Notes: a model not told the origin generated them from the sequence alone. Shown: positions 34,204 to 43,567, counted from the first letter of the stretch. The stretch is 64,000 bases of DNA from Streptomyces netropsis (GCF_014203545.1 NZ_JACHJG010000002.1:124001-188000), one strand, 5' to 3'. Numbers and translations: made by a program.

Positions 34204-35700
34204 TCACCGCACGGGCGTGGGACGCGGGCACTGGGGGATCGCGGGGCGGTCCTTCGTCCGCACAGCGGGCAGCCATGCGGTGGACCGGGCGGAGCCGGGC
34301 GGGAGACGGACGCGGAACCACTGGGCGGACCACGTGCCCACCTCGTCGACGATGGGCACCCCGTGGGGGAACTGGCAGTCGACGGCGAGGACGTCACCGT
34401 GCCACACCCGTGTCGGTACGACGTTGTCGATGGTGTAGGGCCGCAGGGGATCGATCGCCAGGCCGAGACTGCACTCCGGGGCCCGGTCCCCGCGGTCACC
34501 GCAGGACGGTTCGGTGTTGAAGACCCGGATGCGGCCCGCGGCACCGGCCGTTGCGCCGGCCGATGCCGTGGCGGCGGGCCCGCGGGATCCGGTCGGCGAG
34601 GCGGACCCGCCGTCGCGCACGGCGTACGCCCAGCCCGCCGCGAGCGCCCCGCACACCGCGAGGGCCACGAGAGCGGCGCGGGCCCTTCCACGCAGAACGG
34701 CCCAGGGGCGCGGGGCCTTCCGGCCGGAAGGGGGCTGCCCTGCCCCGTCGGCCGGCTCCGCTTCCGGGTCCTGCCGGGCGGCGATGCGCGCCAGCAGACT
34801 CTCGGCGGTGTGCGCGGCACGCGCGTCGTGGGTCGGGGCCAGGCAGTCGGCGGCCAGCGCCCGCCAGAACGGTGGTACCGCGTTGTCCATGCGCAACGGT
34901 GCACGCCCGTCGGCGTACTCCTGTGCCGCGGCCGCGCGCGAGACCGGCGTGGCACCGGGGAACGGCGAGGCGCCCGACGTGAACATCTCGTGGATCACGA
35001 TGCCCAGGGCCCAGATGTCGACGCTCGGCCGGACCTGCACACCGTGCTCGCCGAGCGGCGCCTTCCACCGCTCTGGCGGGAGGTAGTCGAACGTGCCCAT
35101 CGGGGGCCCGTACCCGTGCGTACCGCGGGTGTCGGTCAGTTCCGTGACGAGCCCGAAGTCCGAGAGCTTGGCCGAGCCGTCGGCCATGATCAGGACGTTG
35201 TCCGGCTTGAGGTCGCCGTGCACCCAGCCGCCGCGGTGCAGATGCGCCAGCCCCTCACAGATCTCGACGATCAGCCGGGCGCCTTCGGCTTCGTCCACGT
35301 CCGTACCGAGCAGGTCCCGCAGACTGCGTGCGGCCCGCTCCATGACCAGGACGATCGTTCCGTCCAGGAAAGGACGGCCCGGATCGCTGAGCACGAGGGA
35401 GCCCAGCAGGCGGATCAGCCTGGGGTGGCAGGCCCGGAGGCCGAATTCCACCTCGCGCCGGGCGGTTTCCGCGACCTTGCGGGCCTGCCGGGGGGCGAGC
35501 CCGTCGGTCGGTAGGAACTTGAGCGCGACGTCTTCCCGATCCGCGGTCGGGCCCGTGCCGTCGCCGACCGGCCGTCCCGCGTAGACCGTTCCCCAGCCGC
35601 CGGACGCGATGGGCTCGGTGACCTCCCAACTGCCGACGCGGTAGCCGCGCGGCAGCGGTTGTGTGCGCTCACTGCCCGATGGGCCTTCCGGACCGTGCAC
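34204..35700 (-). CDS. Membrane Ser/Thr protein kinase, non-RD type, with extracytoplasmic domain
   Basis: A 498-residue kinase (GTG start). N-terminal kinase domain: IASGGWGTVYAG loop, VALKFLP with the ATP lysine, catalytic loop WVHGDLKPDN, metal loop LSDFGL, and APE-like PPERWK. The catalytic loop has HGD in place of HRD, a non-RD kinase that need not be activated by loop phosphorylation. One transmembrane helix (AALVALAVCGALAAGWAYA) leads to an outer domain of about 110 residues with two Cys. It follows the FHA gene by 72 bases, so the pair is probably one signalling unit. Confidence 0.9.
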   Translation of the reverse strand: MHGPEGPSGSERTQPLPRGYRVGSWEVTEPIASGGWGTVYAGRPVGDGTGPTADREDVALKFLPTDGLAPRQARKVAETARREVEFGLRACHPRLIRLLGSLVLSDPGRPFLDGTIVLVMERAARSLRDLLGTDVDEAEGARLIVEICEGLAHLHRGGWVHGDLKPDNVLIMADGSAKLSDFGLVTELTDTRGTHGYGPPMGTFDYLPPERWKAPLGEHGVQVRPSVDIWALGIVIHEMFTSGASPFPGATPVSRAAAAQEYADGRAPLRMDNAVPPFWRALAADCLAPTHDARAAHTAESLLARIAARQDPEAEPADGAGQPPSGRKAPRPWAVLRGRARAALVALAVCGALAAGWAYAVRDGGSASPTGSRGPAATASAGATAGAAGRIRVFNTEPSCGDRGDRAPECSLGLAIDPLRPYTIDNVVPTRVWHGDVLAVDCQFPHGVPIVDEVGTWSAQWFRVRLPPGSARSTAWLPAVRTKDRPAIPQCPRPTPVR

Positions 35701-35772
35701 CGTTTCCCCCTCCGGTCCGCCGGGCGTATCGGTGTGCGCTGCCGCTTCCCGTGGGTCTGCGTCCCACCGGTC

Positions 35773-36579
35773 TCATCCCACCGTCTCCCGCCCCCGCGGG
35801 CCCGCTCCGGCCCGGGGCGGCAGCAGCGCGAGATGTTCCTCCCGAACGAGCCCGAACCGCAGGGCGAGTCCGACGATCGCCTCCCGCTTGCCGTTGCGGC
35901 GCCCTTCCCTGCCCGGTTCGCCCCCGGCCGGAGCGCTGATGCGCATCTTCTCCCCGGCCAGGTAGTCGATGTGCGAGCTGACGGCCCGAGCCGTGAGCCG
36001 ACCGCAGGCGGCGTGAGGTCTGAGCCGCTCGACGATCTGGGGGGTGGTGGGCACCGCGACCGCCGACTCGTCACGCAGCCGCGGTTCGCACAGCGCGACC
36101 AGTACCAGGAAGTAGGTGGCGCTCTCGTCCAGGGAGTACGCGGTGACGGTGCGGCTTCCCCACGGCCCGCCGATCTCGTGCGGGTCCATATAGACGTGGT
36201 CGGGCGCGAACACCTGGAAGGCGACCGTGGTGCCGTGGCGGGTGGGCAGTACGACCCTGGAGAACTCGAAGGGGATGGGTGCTCCGGCCCGTCGTGGCGG
36301 CACCCTCAGGTACTCCCCGGCCCCTTCCGGGTTCTCCACCACATAGCTCTGGGTCGCACTGTGGTTGCTGAGCTGCCAATGATCGTCGGTCACCCGGATC
36401 TCCCCCGCCAGCCGGGAGATCGCCTCATCGGCGAGGCGGAGTTCGACGAAGGTCGTCGCCGATCCCCGTCCGAAGCGCGCCACTTCCCCCGGACCCAGCC
36501 GTAACGTCACCGCATCACCGCACGGCCCCCCGCCGGCGACGCCGCTCTTCTGCGGCAGATAGACCACTATCCCGCTCAC
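35773..36579 (-). CDS. FHA-domain protein, partner of the adjacent kinase
   Basis: A 268-residue cytosolic protein. Residues about 25-95 fit a forkhead-associated phosphothreonine-binding domain (EVARFGRG, then ISRLAGEI and WQLSNHSATQSY, with the S/N-H-S core). The rest (TAYSLDESATYFLVLVALCEPRL, shown split as TAYSLDESATYF and LVLVALCEPRL; and PQIVERLRPH) resembles the helical region of Streptomyces FHA regulators next to kinases. A TTA codon at 36504-36502 makes it a candidate bldA target. It should dock a phosphorylated partner, possibly the kinase product of the next gene. Confidence 0.75.
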   Translation of the reverse strand: MSGIVVYLPQKSGVAGGGPCGDAVTLRLGPGEVARFGRGSATTFVELRLADEAISRLAGEIRVTDDHWQLSNHSATQSYVVENPEGAGEYLRVPPRRAGAPIPFEFSRVVLPTRHGTTVAFQVFAPDHVYMDPHEIGGPWGSRTVTAYSLDESATYFLVLVALCEPRLRDESAVAVPTTPQIVERLRPHAACGRLTARAVSSHIDYLAGEKMRISAPAGGEPGREGRRNGKREAIVGLALRFGLVREEHLALLPPRAGAGPRGRETVG

Positions 36580-37123
36580 TGCCCCCTCCTCACACCCCCG
36601 TCAACGGCTTCACGCACGCCGAACGTTACACATGCGCCCCAGGGCCCGGTCCGACTGTTTGCCGACCCGGCAGCGTCGGAGGCCGGGTGGCCGGTAACAA
36701 CCGAGTGTGTGGGGGCGTCAACTGTGCGTATGGGGTCCGTCACGCCGCAAAAACTGACATCCAGGAGTTTCCGGCGGGTGTCGACGGCCGTTCGCAGTGA
36801 AGTTCCGGTGTGTGTGGCCGGGCAGGTGTTTCCCGGTGAACCCGCTGGTCGGTGCGGCTGAAATGTCATGGCCGGGTGCATGAAGCCCCATCGCTGTGTG
36901 TCTGAAATTTATTGGCCATGGCTCGAATTCACCGGAGAGTTCCGGGCAGTTCGGGCTGGTGCGATCCATGATCGTTTACTTGGACAGGGCGGATTGTGTG
37001 CCCCTAGGATCCAGCCTGGCCTGATCGGAGACGGTCGAGGAATCAGCCGACCCCGACCCCTGCCGCGCTGGTCGACCGGCTGCGCCGGCTCGCCCGACGG
37101 GACCCGTGAAAGGGAGACATCCC
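36580..37123. promoter_or_regulatory. Divergent intergenic region and promoter of the PKS cluster
   Basis: 544 bases between the FHA gene (minus) and the PKS operon (plus), of lower GC than its surroundings. A promoter candidate on the plus strand is TTGGAC (36980-36985) with TAGGAT (37005-37010), 19 bases apart. Other lower-GC segments (36750-36860) may hold the FHA promoter. No gene found. Confidence 0.4.
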
Positions 37124-37327
37124 ATGGACATCCTCAAGCTCGCCGTCAGCGGCTGGTTCGCCCGGGCCCTGGCGGGCGCCGACCGCTACCTGCTGAAGAA
37201 CGTCCTGCACGACTGGGGATACGACAACGGCGTCGGCATCCTGCGCACCGGCGCCACCACGACCGTGGAGTCCGTGACGCAGTTGCCGACGGGACACCAG
37301 GTCCTCGCGTCCTCCCCGCGTGCCTGA
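37124..37327 (+). pseudogene. Remnant of an O-methyltransferase gene fused to a short unrelated tail
   Basis: A 67-residue frame with a good ribosome-binding site (AGGGAG). Its centre, ADRYLLKNVLHDWGYDNG, is the hallmark C-terminal motif of acetylserotonin-type O-methyltransferases (normally about 340 residues); nothing before or after it matches, so most of the gene is gone. The stop overlaps the start of the AT-AT-ER gene (TGATG), so this remnant could still serve as a translated leader that couples into that gene. Confidence 0.6.
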
Positions 37328-40300
37328 TGACCCTCACGCCGGTCTTCCTGTTCGCGGGTCAGGGCTCGCAGTACCACGGCATGGGCCAGTGGCTCCACGG
37401 AGCCGACCCCGTGTTCCGCGAGGCCCTCGACTCCCTCGACGCGGTCGTCCGTGACGTCCGCGGCGACTCGGTGATCGAGGCGATCCACGGCGGCGGACAC
37501 GGCCCCGAGCTGCCGATGACGCGCTTCGCGCTCACCCAGCCGGCGATCTTCATGGTCGAGTACGCCCTGGCGGAGATGCTGAGGTCGCACGGCTTTGAAC
37601 CCGGTGCGGTGCTCGGTGCCAGCCTGGGCGAGGTCGCGGCCGCCGCCGTCGCGGGCGTGGTCGACCCCCGGGAGTGCCTGCGCTCCCTGCTGCGCCAGGT
37701 CGACCTGTTCGAGACGGAGTGCCCCCGCGGTGGCATGCTCGCGGTCCTGGCCGACGTCGGTCTCGCCCGGCGCGATCCCGTCCTGGCGACCGCGCACGTG
37801 GCCGCGGTCAACTCGCCGGACCACTTCGTCCTGGCGGGGACGGCCGACGACCTGGACCGCATCGAGCGGCACCTCACCGCCACGGGCGTCCTCTGCCAGC
37901 GGCTGCCCGTGCTGTTCCCCTTCCACTCGCCCTTGATCGACCCGGTGGAGGGCCCGTTCAAGGACCTCATCGGCCGACTGGCCATGAGGCCCGCCACGCT
38001 TCCGCTGATCTCCGGCACCACCGGCGCGGCCGTGCACCTGCCCGACCCGGCCCACCTGTGGCAGGTGCTGCGGGAGCCGTTCGACCTGACCCGGGCCCTC
38101 GGCCCGCTCCTCGCCCGGGACGACTTGCTCTTCCTCGACCTGGGGCCGTCCGGGTCCCTGGCCAACCTGGTGCGCGCGGCCCTGCCGGACGGCAGCCGGT
38201 CCAAGGTCCTGCCGCTGCTGTCCCCGTACGCCCGTGACGAGGTGCTCTACCGGGCCGTCCTCGACACGCGGCCTCTCCTCGCGGCCCCTGCCACCCCCGC
38301 ACGCCTCGCGGCCCCTGCCACCCCCGCACGACGAACCGAGGTGAACCCCGTGAGCGCTCCCGCGGTGACGCCCGGCCCGCCCGCCCCCGGCGGGCGGACG
38401 CTCGACGTCTACGTCTTCCCCGGACAGGGCGCGCAGGCCAAGGGGATGGGCCTGGAGGTCTTCGACCGCTTCCCCGACCTGGTGGCCCGCGCCGACGCCG
38501 TACTCGGCTACTCCCTCCGGGAGCTGTGCCTGGAGGACCCGGGCCGCAACCTGCGCGACACGCGGTACACCCAGCCTGCGCTGTACGTCGTCAACTCCCT
38601 CACCTGGCTGGCGGCCGTCGGCGAGGGAGGACGGCTGCCGGACTACGTCCTCGGGCACAGCCTCGGCGAGTTCGCCGCCCTGTTCGCCGCCGGTGCCTTC
38701 GACTTCGAGACCGGGCTGCGCCTGGTCGCCGAGCGCGGCCGGCTCATGGGACAGGTCACGGGCGGCACGATGGCCGCCGTGTCGGCGGTCGACGCCGCGC
38801 TCGTCGAGCGGGTCCTGCGGGACAACGGCCTCACCGAGCTCGACATCGCCAACTACAACGCGCCGACCCAGACGGTGATCGCCGGCCCGGTGGAGGCGGT
38901 CGACCGGGCACTGCCCCTGCTGAAGGGAGCCGGCGCCCGCTGCGCGCCGCTCAACGTCAGCGCGCCGTTCCACAGCCGGTACATGGCGGCCGCCGCCGAG
39001 GAGTTCGGACGGCTGCTCGACGCCACCGGGTTCGCGGCGCCGAAGATCCCGGTGATCAGCAACGTCGACGCCGAGCCGTACGAGGCGGGCGAGGTGGCCG
39101 CCACCCTGCGCCGCCAGATCGCCTCACCGGTGCGCTGGACGGACAGTATCCGGCTCCTGATGGGGCGGGGCGACTTCCGGGTGCGGGAGCTCGGCCCCGG
39201 GCAGGTGCTGACCAAGCTCGTCGCCCGGGTCCGCACCGAGGCGACCGCGCTCCCGGCCGCGGACGTATCCGCGCCCGCCGCCCCGCGGCGGCCGGCGCCG
39301 GCCCGAACCGAACCCGCGCGCCCCGAGCCGCTGGGGTCGGACGCCTTCCGGCGCGACTACGGCGTCCGTCTCGCCTATGCCGCGGGCGGTATGCGCCGCG
39401 GCGTCAGCTCGGTCGACATGGTCGCCCGGATGGCGCGGGCCGGTCTGCTGTCCTACTTCGGCGCCTCGGGTCTCGCCGCCGCCGACGTGGCCACGGCGGT
39501 GGCCCGGATCCGCGAGCGCGTCCCGGCCGGCGCGCCGTTCGGGGTCAACGTCACGCACGACCCCTTCGACCCGCGCGCCGAGGCCGACCTGGTGGACGTG
39601 CTGGTCCGCCACGACGTCCGGTTCGTGGAGGCCGCCACCCACGTCGAGGTGACACCCGCGCTCGTGCGGCACCGTCTGACCGGAGCCCGGGTGCTTGCGG
39701 ACGGCACGGTGCACGTGCCCCGCAAGCTGCTGGCGAAGGTGACCCGGCCGGACGCCGCCCGCCTGTTCCTGTCCCCGCCGCCCGCCGCGTCGGCGCGGCG
39801 GCTGGTGGCCGAGGGCCTGCTCACCGCCGAGGAGGCGGCCGCCGGGGAGCGCGTCGCGCTGGCGGACGACGTCTGCGCGGTGGGCGACGCGGGCGACCAC
39901 TCCGACCTGGCGACCCTGTGGGCGCTGCTGCCGGCGCTGCGCCGGCTGCGCACGGAGCTCGGGGGCGTCGCCGAGGGGGTGCGCATCGGGGCCGGAGGCG
40001 GAATCGGCGCACCCGAGTCGGCCGCGGCCTCGTTCGTGCTGGGCGCCGACTTCGTCCTGACCGGCTCGGTCAACCTGTGCACGGCCGAGAGCGGGATGAG
40101 CGCCGCGGCCAAGGACCTGCTCCAGGACGCCGACGTGCACGACACCGCGTTCGCGCCCTACGGTGACCTGTTCGAACTGGGCGGCCGGGCACGCGTGCTG
40201 CGCAAGGGCGTGCTCTTCCACGCCCGCGCGGGAAAGCTCTACGACCTGTGGCGCAACTACGACTCCTGGGACGCGGTACCCGCCGCGGTGCGGTCCAAGG

Positions 40301-40614
40301 TGGAGCGCGACTACCTGGGCGCCTCGTTCGAGGACGTCCACGCCCGCCTCGGCCGCTCCGCCGAGCCGGCGCTCGACCCCAAGCGGCGCATGGCGCTGGT
40401 CTTCCGCTGGTACTGCGTACAGGCGAGCACCTGGGCGATCGACGGGGCGCAAGGCCGCGTCGCCGACTACCAGATCCCCTGCGGACCGGCGCTGGGCGCC
40501 TGCAACCGGTGGCTGGCCGACTCGCCACTGCACGCCTGGCGGGACCGGCACGCCGACGAGCTGGCCGACCTCCTGATGGCCGAGGCCGCCGCGGTCGTCC
40601 GCCCGGCGCTCTGA
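37327..40614 (+). CDS. Trans-acting AT-AT-ER protein of a trans-AT PKS
   Basis: A 1095-residue protein. Domain 1 (about 1-320): acyltransferase/acyl-hydrolase type with FAGQGSQYHG and Ser99 in GASLGEV. Domain 2 (about 355-640): malonyl-transferase type with FPGQGAQAKG, Ser445 in GHSLGEF, and AERGRLMGQ. In domain 1 the latter position reads LLRQVDLFE, so it is probably the proofreading hydrolase. Domain 3 (about 665-1095): FMN-dependent enoyl reductase of the PfaD class (MARAGLLSYFGASGL, GAGGGIGAPESAAA, VLTGSVN). This three-part layout is known from trans-AT systems. It supplies malonyl units, clears stalled chains and reduces enoyl groups in trans. Confidence 0.9.
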   Translation: MTLTPVFLFAGQGSQYHGMGQWLHGADPVFREALDSLDAVVRDVRGDSVIEAIHGGGHGPELPMTRFALTQPAIFMVEYALAEMLRSHGFEPGAVLGASLGEVAAAAVAGVVDPRECLRSLLRQVDLFETECPRGGMLAVLADVGLARRDPVLATAHVAAVNSPDHFVLAGTADDLDRIERHLTATGVLCQRLPVLFPFHSPLIDPVEGPFKDLIGRLAMRPATLPLISGTTGAAVHLPDPAHLWQVLREPFDLTRALGPLLARDDLLFLDLGPSGSLANLVRAALPDGSRSKVLPLLSPYARDEVLYRAVLDTRPLLAAPATPARLAAPATPARRTEVNPVSAPAVTPGPPAPGGRTLDVYVFPGQGAQAKGMGLEVFDRFPDLVARADAVLGYSLRELCLEDPGRNLRDTRYTQPALYVVNSLTWLAAVGEGGRLPDYVLGHSLGEFAALFAAGAFDFETGLRLVAERGRLMGQVTGGTMAAVSAVDAALVERVLRDNGLTELDIANYNAPTQTVIAGPVEAVDRALPLLKGAGARCAPLNVSAPFHSRYMAAAAEEFGRLLDATGFAAPKIPVISNVDAEPYEAGEVAATLRRQIASPVRWTDSIRLLMGRGDFRVRELGPGQVLTKLVARVRTEATALPAADVSAPAAPRRPAPARTEPARPEPLGSDAFRRDYGVRLAYAAGGMRRGVSSVDMVARMARAGLLSYFGASGLAAADVATAVARIRERVPAGAPFGVNVTHDPFDPRAEADLVDVLVRHDVRFVEAATHVEVTPALVRHRLTGARVLADGTVHVPRKLLAKVTRPDAARLFLSPPPAASARRLVAEGLLTAEEAAAGERVALADDVCAVGDAGDHSDLATLWALLPALRRLRTELGGVAEGVRIGAGGGIGAPESAAASFVLGADFVLTGSVNLCTAESGMSAAAKDLLQDADVHDTAFAPYGDLFELGGRARVLRKGVLFHARAGKLYDLWRNYDSWDAVPAAVRSKVERDYLGASFEDVHARLGRSAEPALDPKRRMALVFRWYCVQASTWAIDGAQGRVADYQIPCGPALGACNRWLADSPLHAWRDRHADELADLLMAEAAAVVRPAL
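38278..38331 (+). repeat. 27-bp in-frame tandem duplication in the AT-AT linker
   Basis: Two adjacent copies encode LAAPATPAR each and differ only in the last base. This lengthens the flexible Ala/Pro linker between the two AT domains. Confidence 0.9.
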
Positions 40615-40626
40615 CCCGTGCCCGGC

Positions 40627-40682
40627 ACGGGCACGAAGCGACACCGAGCACGACACGGGCACGAAGCGACACCGAGCACGAC
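40627..40682 (+). repeat. 28-bp perfect tandem duplication
   Basis: The unit begins ACGGGCACGAAGCGACACCG and occurs twice without mismatch between the AT-AT-ER stop and the small gene at 40799. No function is apparent; it may be a recent slippage product. Confidence 0.9.
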
Positions 40683-40798
40683 ACGACACCGCCGGCCCGT
40701 CACGACGGGCCCGGCCCCCGCCGAGGCGCCCGACGGCTTCGGCCCTGGTGCGCGGCGACACGCGTGACCGACCCCGCCCCGCCCATCGGAGACCGCCC

Positions 40799-41107
40799 AT
40801 GAGCGCCACCCCTGACGCCATGACCGCCTTCACCAGCGGTCTCGCGGACATCGACCTCGACGGGTCCGGCGCCCCGCACAGCGGCGAAAAGGCCGCCACC
40901 GTGAAGTCGGCCGGCGCCACCGGCCACGACATGGCCGCCACCCTGTCCGGCAAGGGCGGCCAAGGCCGTCGCGCGCGGGACGGCCACGCTGTCCCGGGGC
41001 GACGCGCTGCGCTTCGTCCACGGCGACGCGGCAAGCTGGGCATCGTGCCGTGGATGAGCGGACTGCCGATGGAGAGCTACCGTCACCAGATCGCCGTCCG
41101 CCGATGA
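40799..41107 (+). CDS. Small ORF between PKS genes, possibly frameshifted
   Basis: A 102-residue frame starting MSATPDAMTAFTSGLADIDL. The first half looks like ordinary protein, but from about residue 52 (GKGGQGRRARDG) it turns Arg-rich. Reading one frame over gives a more natural stretch (TLSRGDALRFVHGDAASW), so a frameshift inside an original gene is likely. The last residues (LGIVPWMSGLPMESYRHQIA) again look natural. No domain is recognised. It lies between two trans-acting PKS genes on the same strand. Confidence 0.4.
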   Translation: MSATPDAMTAFTSGLADIDLDGSGAPHSGEKAATVKSAGATGHDMAATLSGKGGQGRRARDGHAVPGRRAALRPRRRGKLGIVPWMSGLPMESYRHQIAVRR

Positions 41108-41150
41108 ACCGCCCTCCGGCGTCACGCCGTTCGGGCCGAAAGGGGGAGAC

Positions 41151-42488
41151 GTGAGCGTACGGCTGTTCGCCGTCGCCGCCGGTACCGAGGACCTCCTGCA
41201 GGCGCTCCTTCACACGCATCTGGAGCGGATCCGCGCCGGCGGAACCCTTCGACCGCTGGCCCGGTACTGCCACGACGCCGCGACGGGCACGGCCGGCCCG
41301 TACCGCGTCGCGTTCGCCGTCGAGTCGTACACCGAACTGGAGAAGCAGCTCGAAGCGGTGCGCGCGGGCGAGGTGGAGCGCATCCCGGCGGAGCTCGCCA
41401 CCCGGCGTCCCCCGCTGGTGTTCGTCTTCGCCGGACAGGGCGCCCAGTGGGACGGCATGGGCCGCGAACTGATCGCCACCGAGCCGGTGTTCCGGGAGAC
41501 GCTGCACCGCTGCGACCGGCTCGTGCGCGAGTTCGCGGGATTCTCCGTCGTCGAGCAGCTGGGACTGCCCCCCGAGACGGCCCGCATGGACGAACTGGAC
41601 GTCCTGCAGCCGACGACGGTGTCCCTGCAGATCGCCCTGACGGCGCTGTGGCGCAGCTGGGGCGTGGTGCCCGACGCGGTCGTCGGGCACAGCATGGGGG
41701 AGGTCGCCGCCGCGCACACCGCCGGTGCGCTGACCCTGCGCGATGCCGTCATGATCGCCTGTCGGCGCAGCGCGCTGCTGCGCCGGATCGCCGGCAAGGG
41801 GGCACTGGTCACGACGGAACTCTCGCCCGCCGAGGCGCACGCGCTGGCCGAGGCCGGCGGTGGCGGGATCGGCGTCGCCGGGGAGAACAGCCCCCGGTCG
41901 ACCGTCCTGGCCGGTGACGCCCCCTCGCTCGCCGCGCTCGTCGACGAGCTGGCCCGACGGGACGTCTACTGCCGCGTGATCAAGGCAACGGCCGCCTCGC
42001 ACAGCCATTACGTCGACGAGTTGCGCGAGGACCTCCACACCGCCCTGCGCTCGCTGGTACCGACCCCCACCCGGGTGCCGATGTACTCGACCGTGACGTC
42101 CGAGCCGGTGCCCGGAACCGACCTCGGCGCCGCGTACTGGGTGCGCAACCTCCGTGAGCCCGTGCGGTTCGCCGCCGCGGTGGAGAACCTGTTCGCCGCG
42201 GGGCACGAGGTGTTCGTCGAGGTCAGCGCCCACCCCGTGCTGATCGGCCCCGTCCGGCAGACGCTGGAGAGCGGTGAACGGCAGGGCTGGCTGCTGCCCT
42301 CCGGAAGACGGCGGGAGGAGCGCCGTTCGGTGCTCTCCTCACTCGGCGCGCTGTACGCCTGCGGACGCGAGCCGAACTGGGCGGCGCTGTCCCCGGGCGG
42401 GTCCGCGACGGCCCTGACCCCGTACCAGGCCGCCGTGCTGGACGCCGTGCGGCTGCCCAGGCCGGTGCCGGCCGAGGCGGCGGGGTAG
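41151..42488 (+). CDS. Free-standing PKS acyltransferase, methylmalonyl-like
   Basis: A 445-residue protein from a GTG start. After a 95-residue N-terminal segment comes an AT with FAGQGAQWDGMG, Ser181 in GHSMGEVAA, and an AASH motif near residue 281 where malonyl-specific ATs have HAFH and methylmalonyl-specific ones YASH. The segment before the Ser reads ELDVLQP, again closer to methylmalonyl enzymes. It resembles an AT cut from a cis-AT module, unlike the trans AT at 38659. It probably loads a branched unit onto a chosen carrier protein. Specificity is inferred from motifs only. Confidence 0.82.
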   Translation: MSVRLFAVAAGTEDLLQALLHTHLERIRAGGTLRPLARYCHDAATGTAGPYRVAFAVESYTELEKQLEAVRAGEVERIPAELATRRPPLVFVFAGQGAQWDGMGRELIATEPVFRETLHRCDRLVREFAGFSVVEQLGLPPETARMDELDVLQPTTVSLQIALTALWRSWGVVPDAVVGHSMGEVAAAHTAGALTLRDAVMIACRRSALLRRIAGKGALVTTELSPAEAHALAEAGGGGIGVAGENSPRSTVLAGDAPSLAALVDELARRDVYCRVIKATAASHSHYVDELREDLHTALRSLVPTPTRVPMYSTVTSEPVPGTDLGAAYWVRNLREPVRFAAAVENLFAAGHEVFVEVSAHPVLIGPVRQTLESGERQGWLLPSGRRREERRSVLSSLGALYACGREPNWAALSPGGSATALTPYQAAVLDAVRLPRPVPAEAAG

Positions 42489-42566
42489 GGGCGGGAAGAG
42501 CGGAGCAGGTGGTCCTGGCCGAGCGAGCCGGTCGCGCAGGTCTTGATCGCCGCGGCCGGGTGCCGA

Positions 42567-43406
42567 TCACCCGCCGTCGGTGAGGTGGGGGCGTCCGGTC
42601 CCCGGCACCACGATCGCGGTGGCCACGTACGCGGCGCCGTCGTGGGTGAGGGTCCGCCAGTGTCCGGTGAAACGGTCGATCCGGCGCCCGCCGACCACCG
42701 GGCCGGGGACGTTCAGCGCGCAGGTGAAGGTGCCGTCCTCCGGGTCGGGGGTGATGACGGCGTCGCTGAAATCCAACCACCGGCCGGTCAGCGGGAACCA
42801 CGTCTTGTACGTGCTCTCCTTGGCGCTGAAGAGCAGCCGGTCCCAGGCCACGGCCGGGTGCGAGGTGCTGAGCCGGTCCAGCGTGCGCCGCTCCTCGGGC
42901 AGTGCCACCAGCTTCTCGACGCCCGTGGGCAGGGGGGCGTGGGGTTCGGCGTCGATCCCGACCGAGGCGACCGCCGTGTTCCGGGCGACCGCCGCCGCGC
43001 GGTAGCCGTCGCAGTGGGTCATGCTGCCCACGATCCCCTCGGGCCAGATCGGGGCGCCACGGGTGCCGCGCAGAATCGGCCCGGGAGCGATGCCGAGCCC
43101 GGCCAACGCCGTGCGCGCGCACAGCCGGACGGTGGTGAACTCGCGTCGGCGTTTGTCAACCGCGCGTGCCACGAGGTCGGCCTCCTGCGGGTACAACTGG
43201 ACGCCTGGGGGGTCCGTGAACAGTTCCACGACGGACACGTCCGGGAACAGCCCCGCCAGCAGGGCGGTTCCGGTGCCGGTGACGGCCGGGTGCGGGCGGT
43301 TCGCGCCACCGGCCTCAGAGGGGGGATCTGCGGTGTTCCACCCTGTTGAACCGGGTGTCCGTATCGCATCGTTCGGACGGAAACGCGGTTCCTGAATGCC
43401 TGTCAT
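42567..43406 (-). CDS. Sfp/EntD-type 4'-phosphopantetheinyl transferase
   Basis: A 279-residue protein with the three family signatures: GSMTHCDGY, SVGIDAEPHAP (metal Asp) and LLFSAKESTYKTWF (the W/F-x-KES-x-YK motif). It converts apo carrier proteins to holo form using coenzyme A, as the many ACPs here require. It is divergent from the first synthase gene. The exact start is uncertain because no strong ribosome-binding site precedes 43406. Confidence 0.9.
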   Translation of the reverse strand: MTGIQEPRFRPNDAIRTPGSTGWNTADPPSEAGGANRPHPAVTGTGTALLAGLFPDVSVVELFTDPPGVQLYPQEADLVARAVDKRRREFTTVRLCARTALAGLGIAPGPILRGTRGAPIWPEGIVGSMTHCDGYRAAAVARNTAVASVGIDAEPHAPLPTGVEKLVALPEERRTLDRLSTSHPAVAWDRLLFSAKESTYKTWFPLTGRWLDFSDAVITPDPEDGTFTCALNVPGPVVGGRRIDRFTGHWRTLTHDGAAYVATAIVVPGTGRPHLTDGG

Positions 43407-43567
43407 GAACGAAGCCTAACCTCGCAGAAGTGAGCACGATCGACCAAGATGCGTTCCGTCGAAGCGCGATTTCCGGCCTCAATGACCAAGGTTGGGTTTC
43501 CTGTGCACGACGGTACGTCCGAGGGCCCGCTAGCGTCGGCGGATCGCCGTGCCGCTGGGGGGACTTC

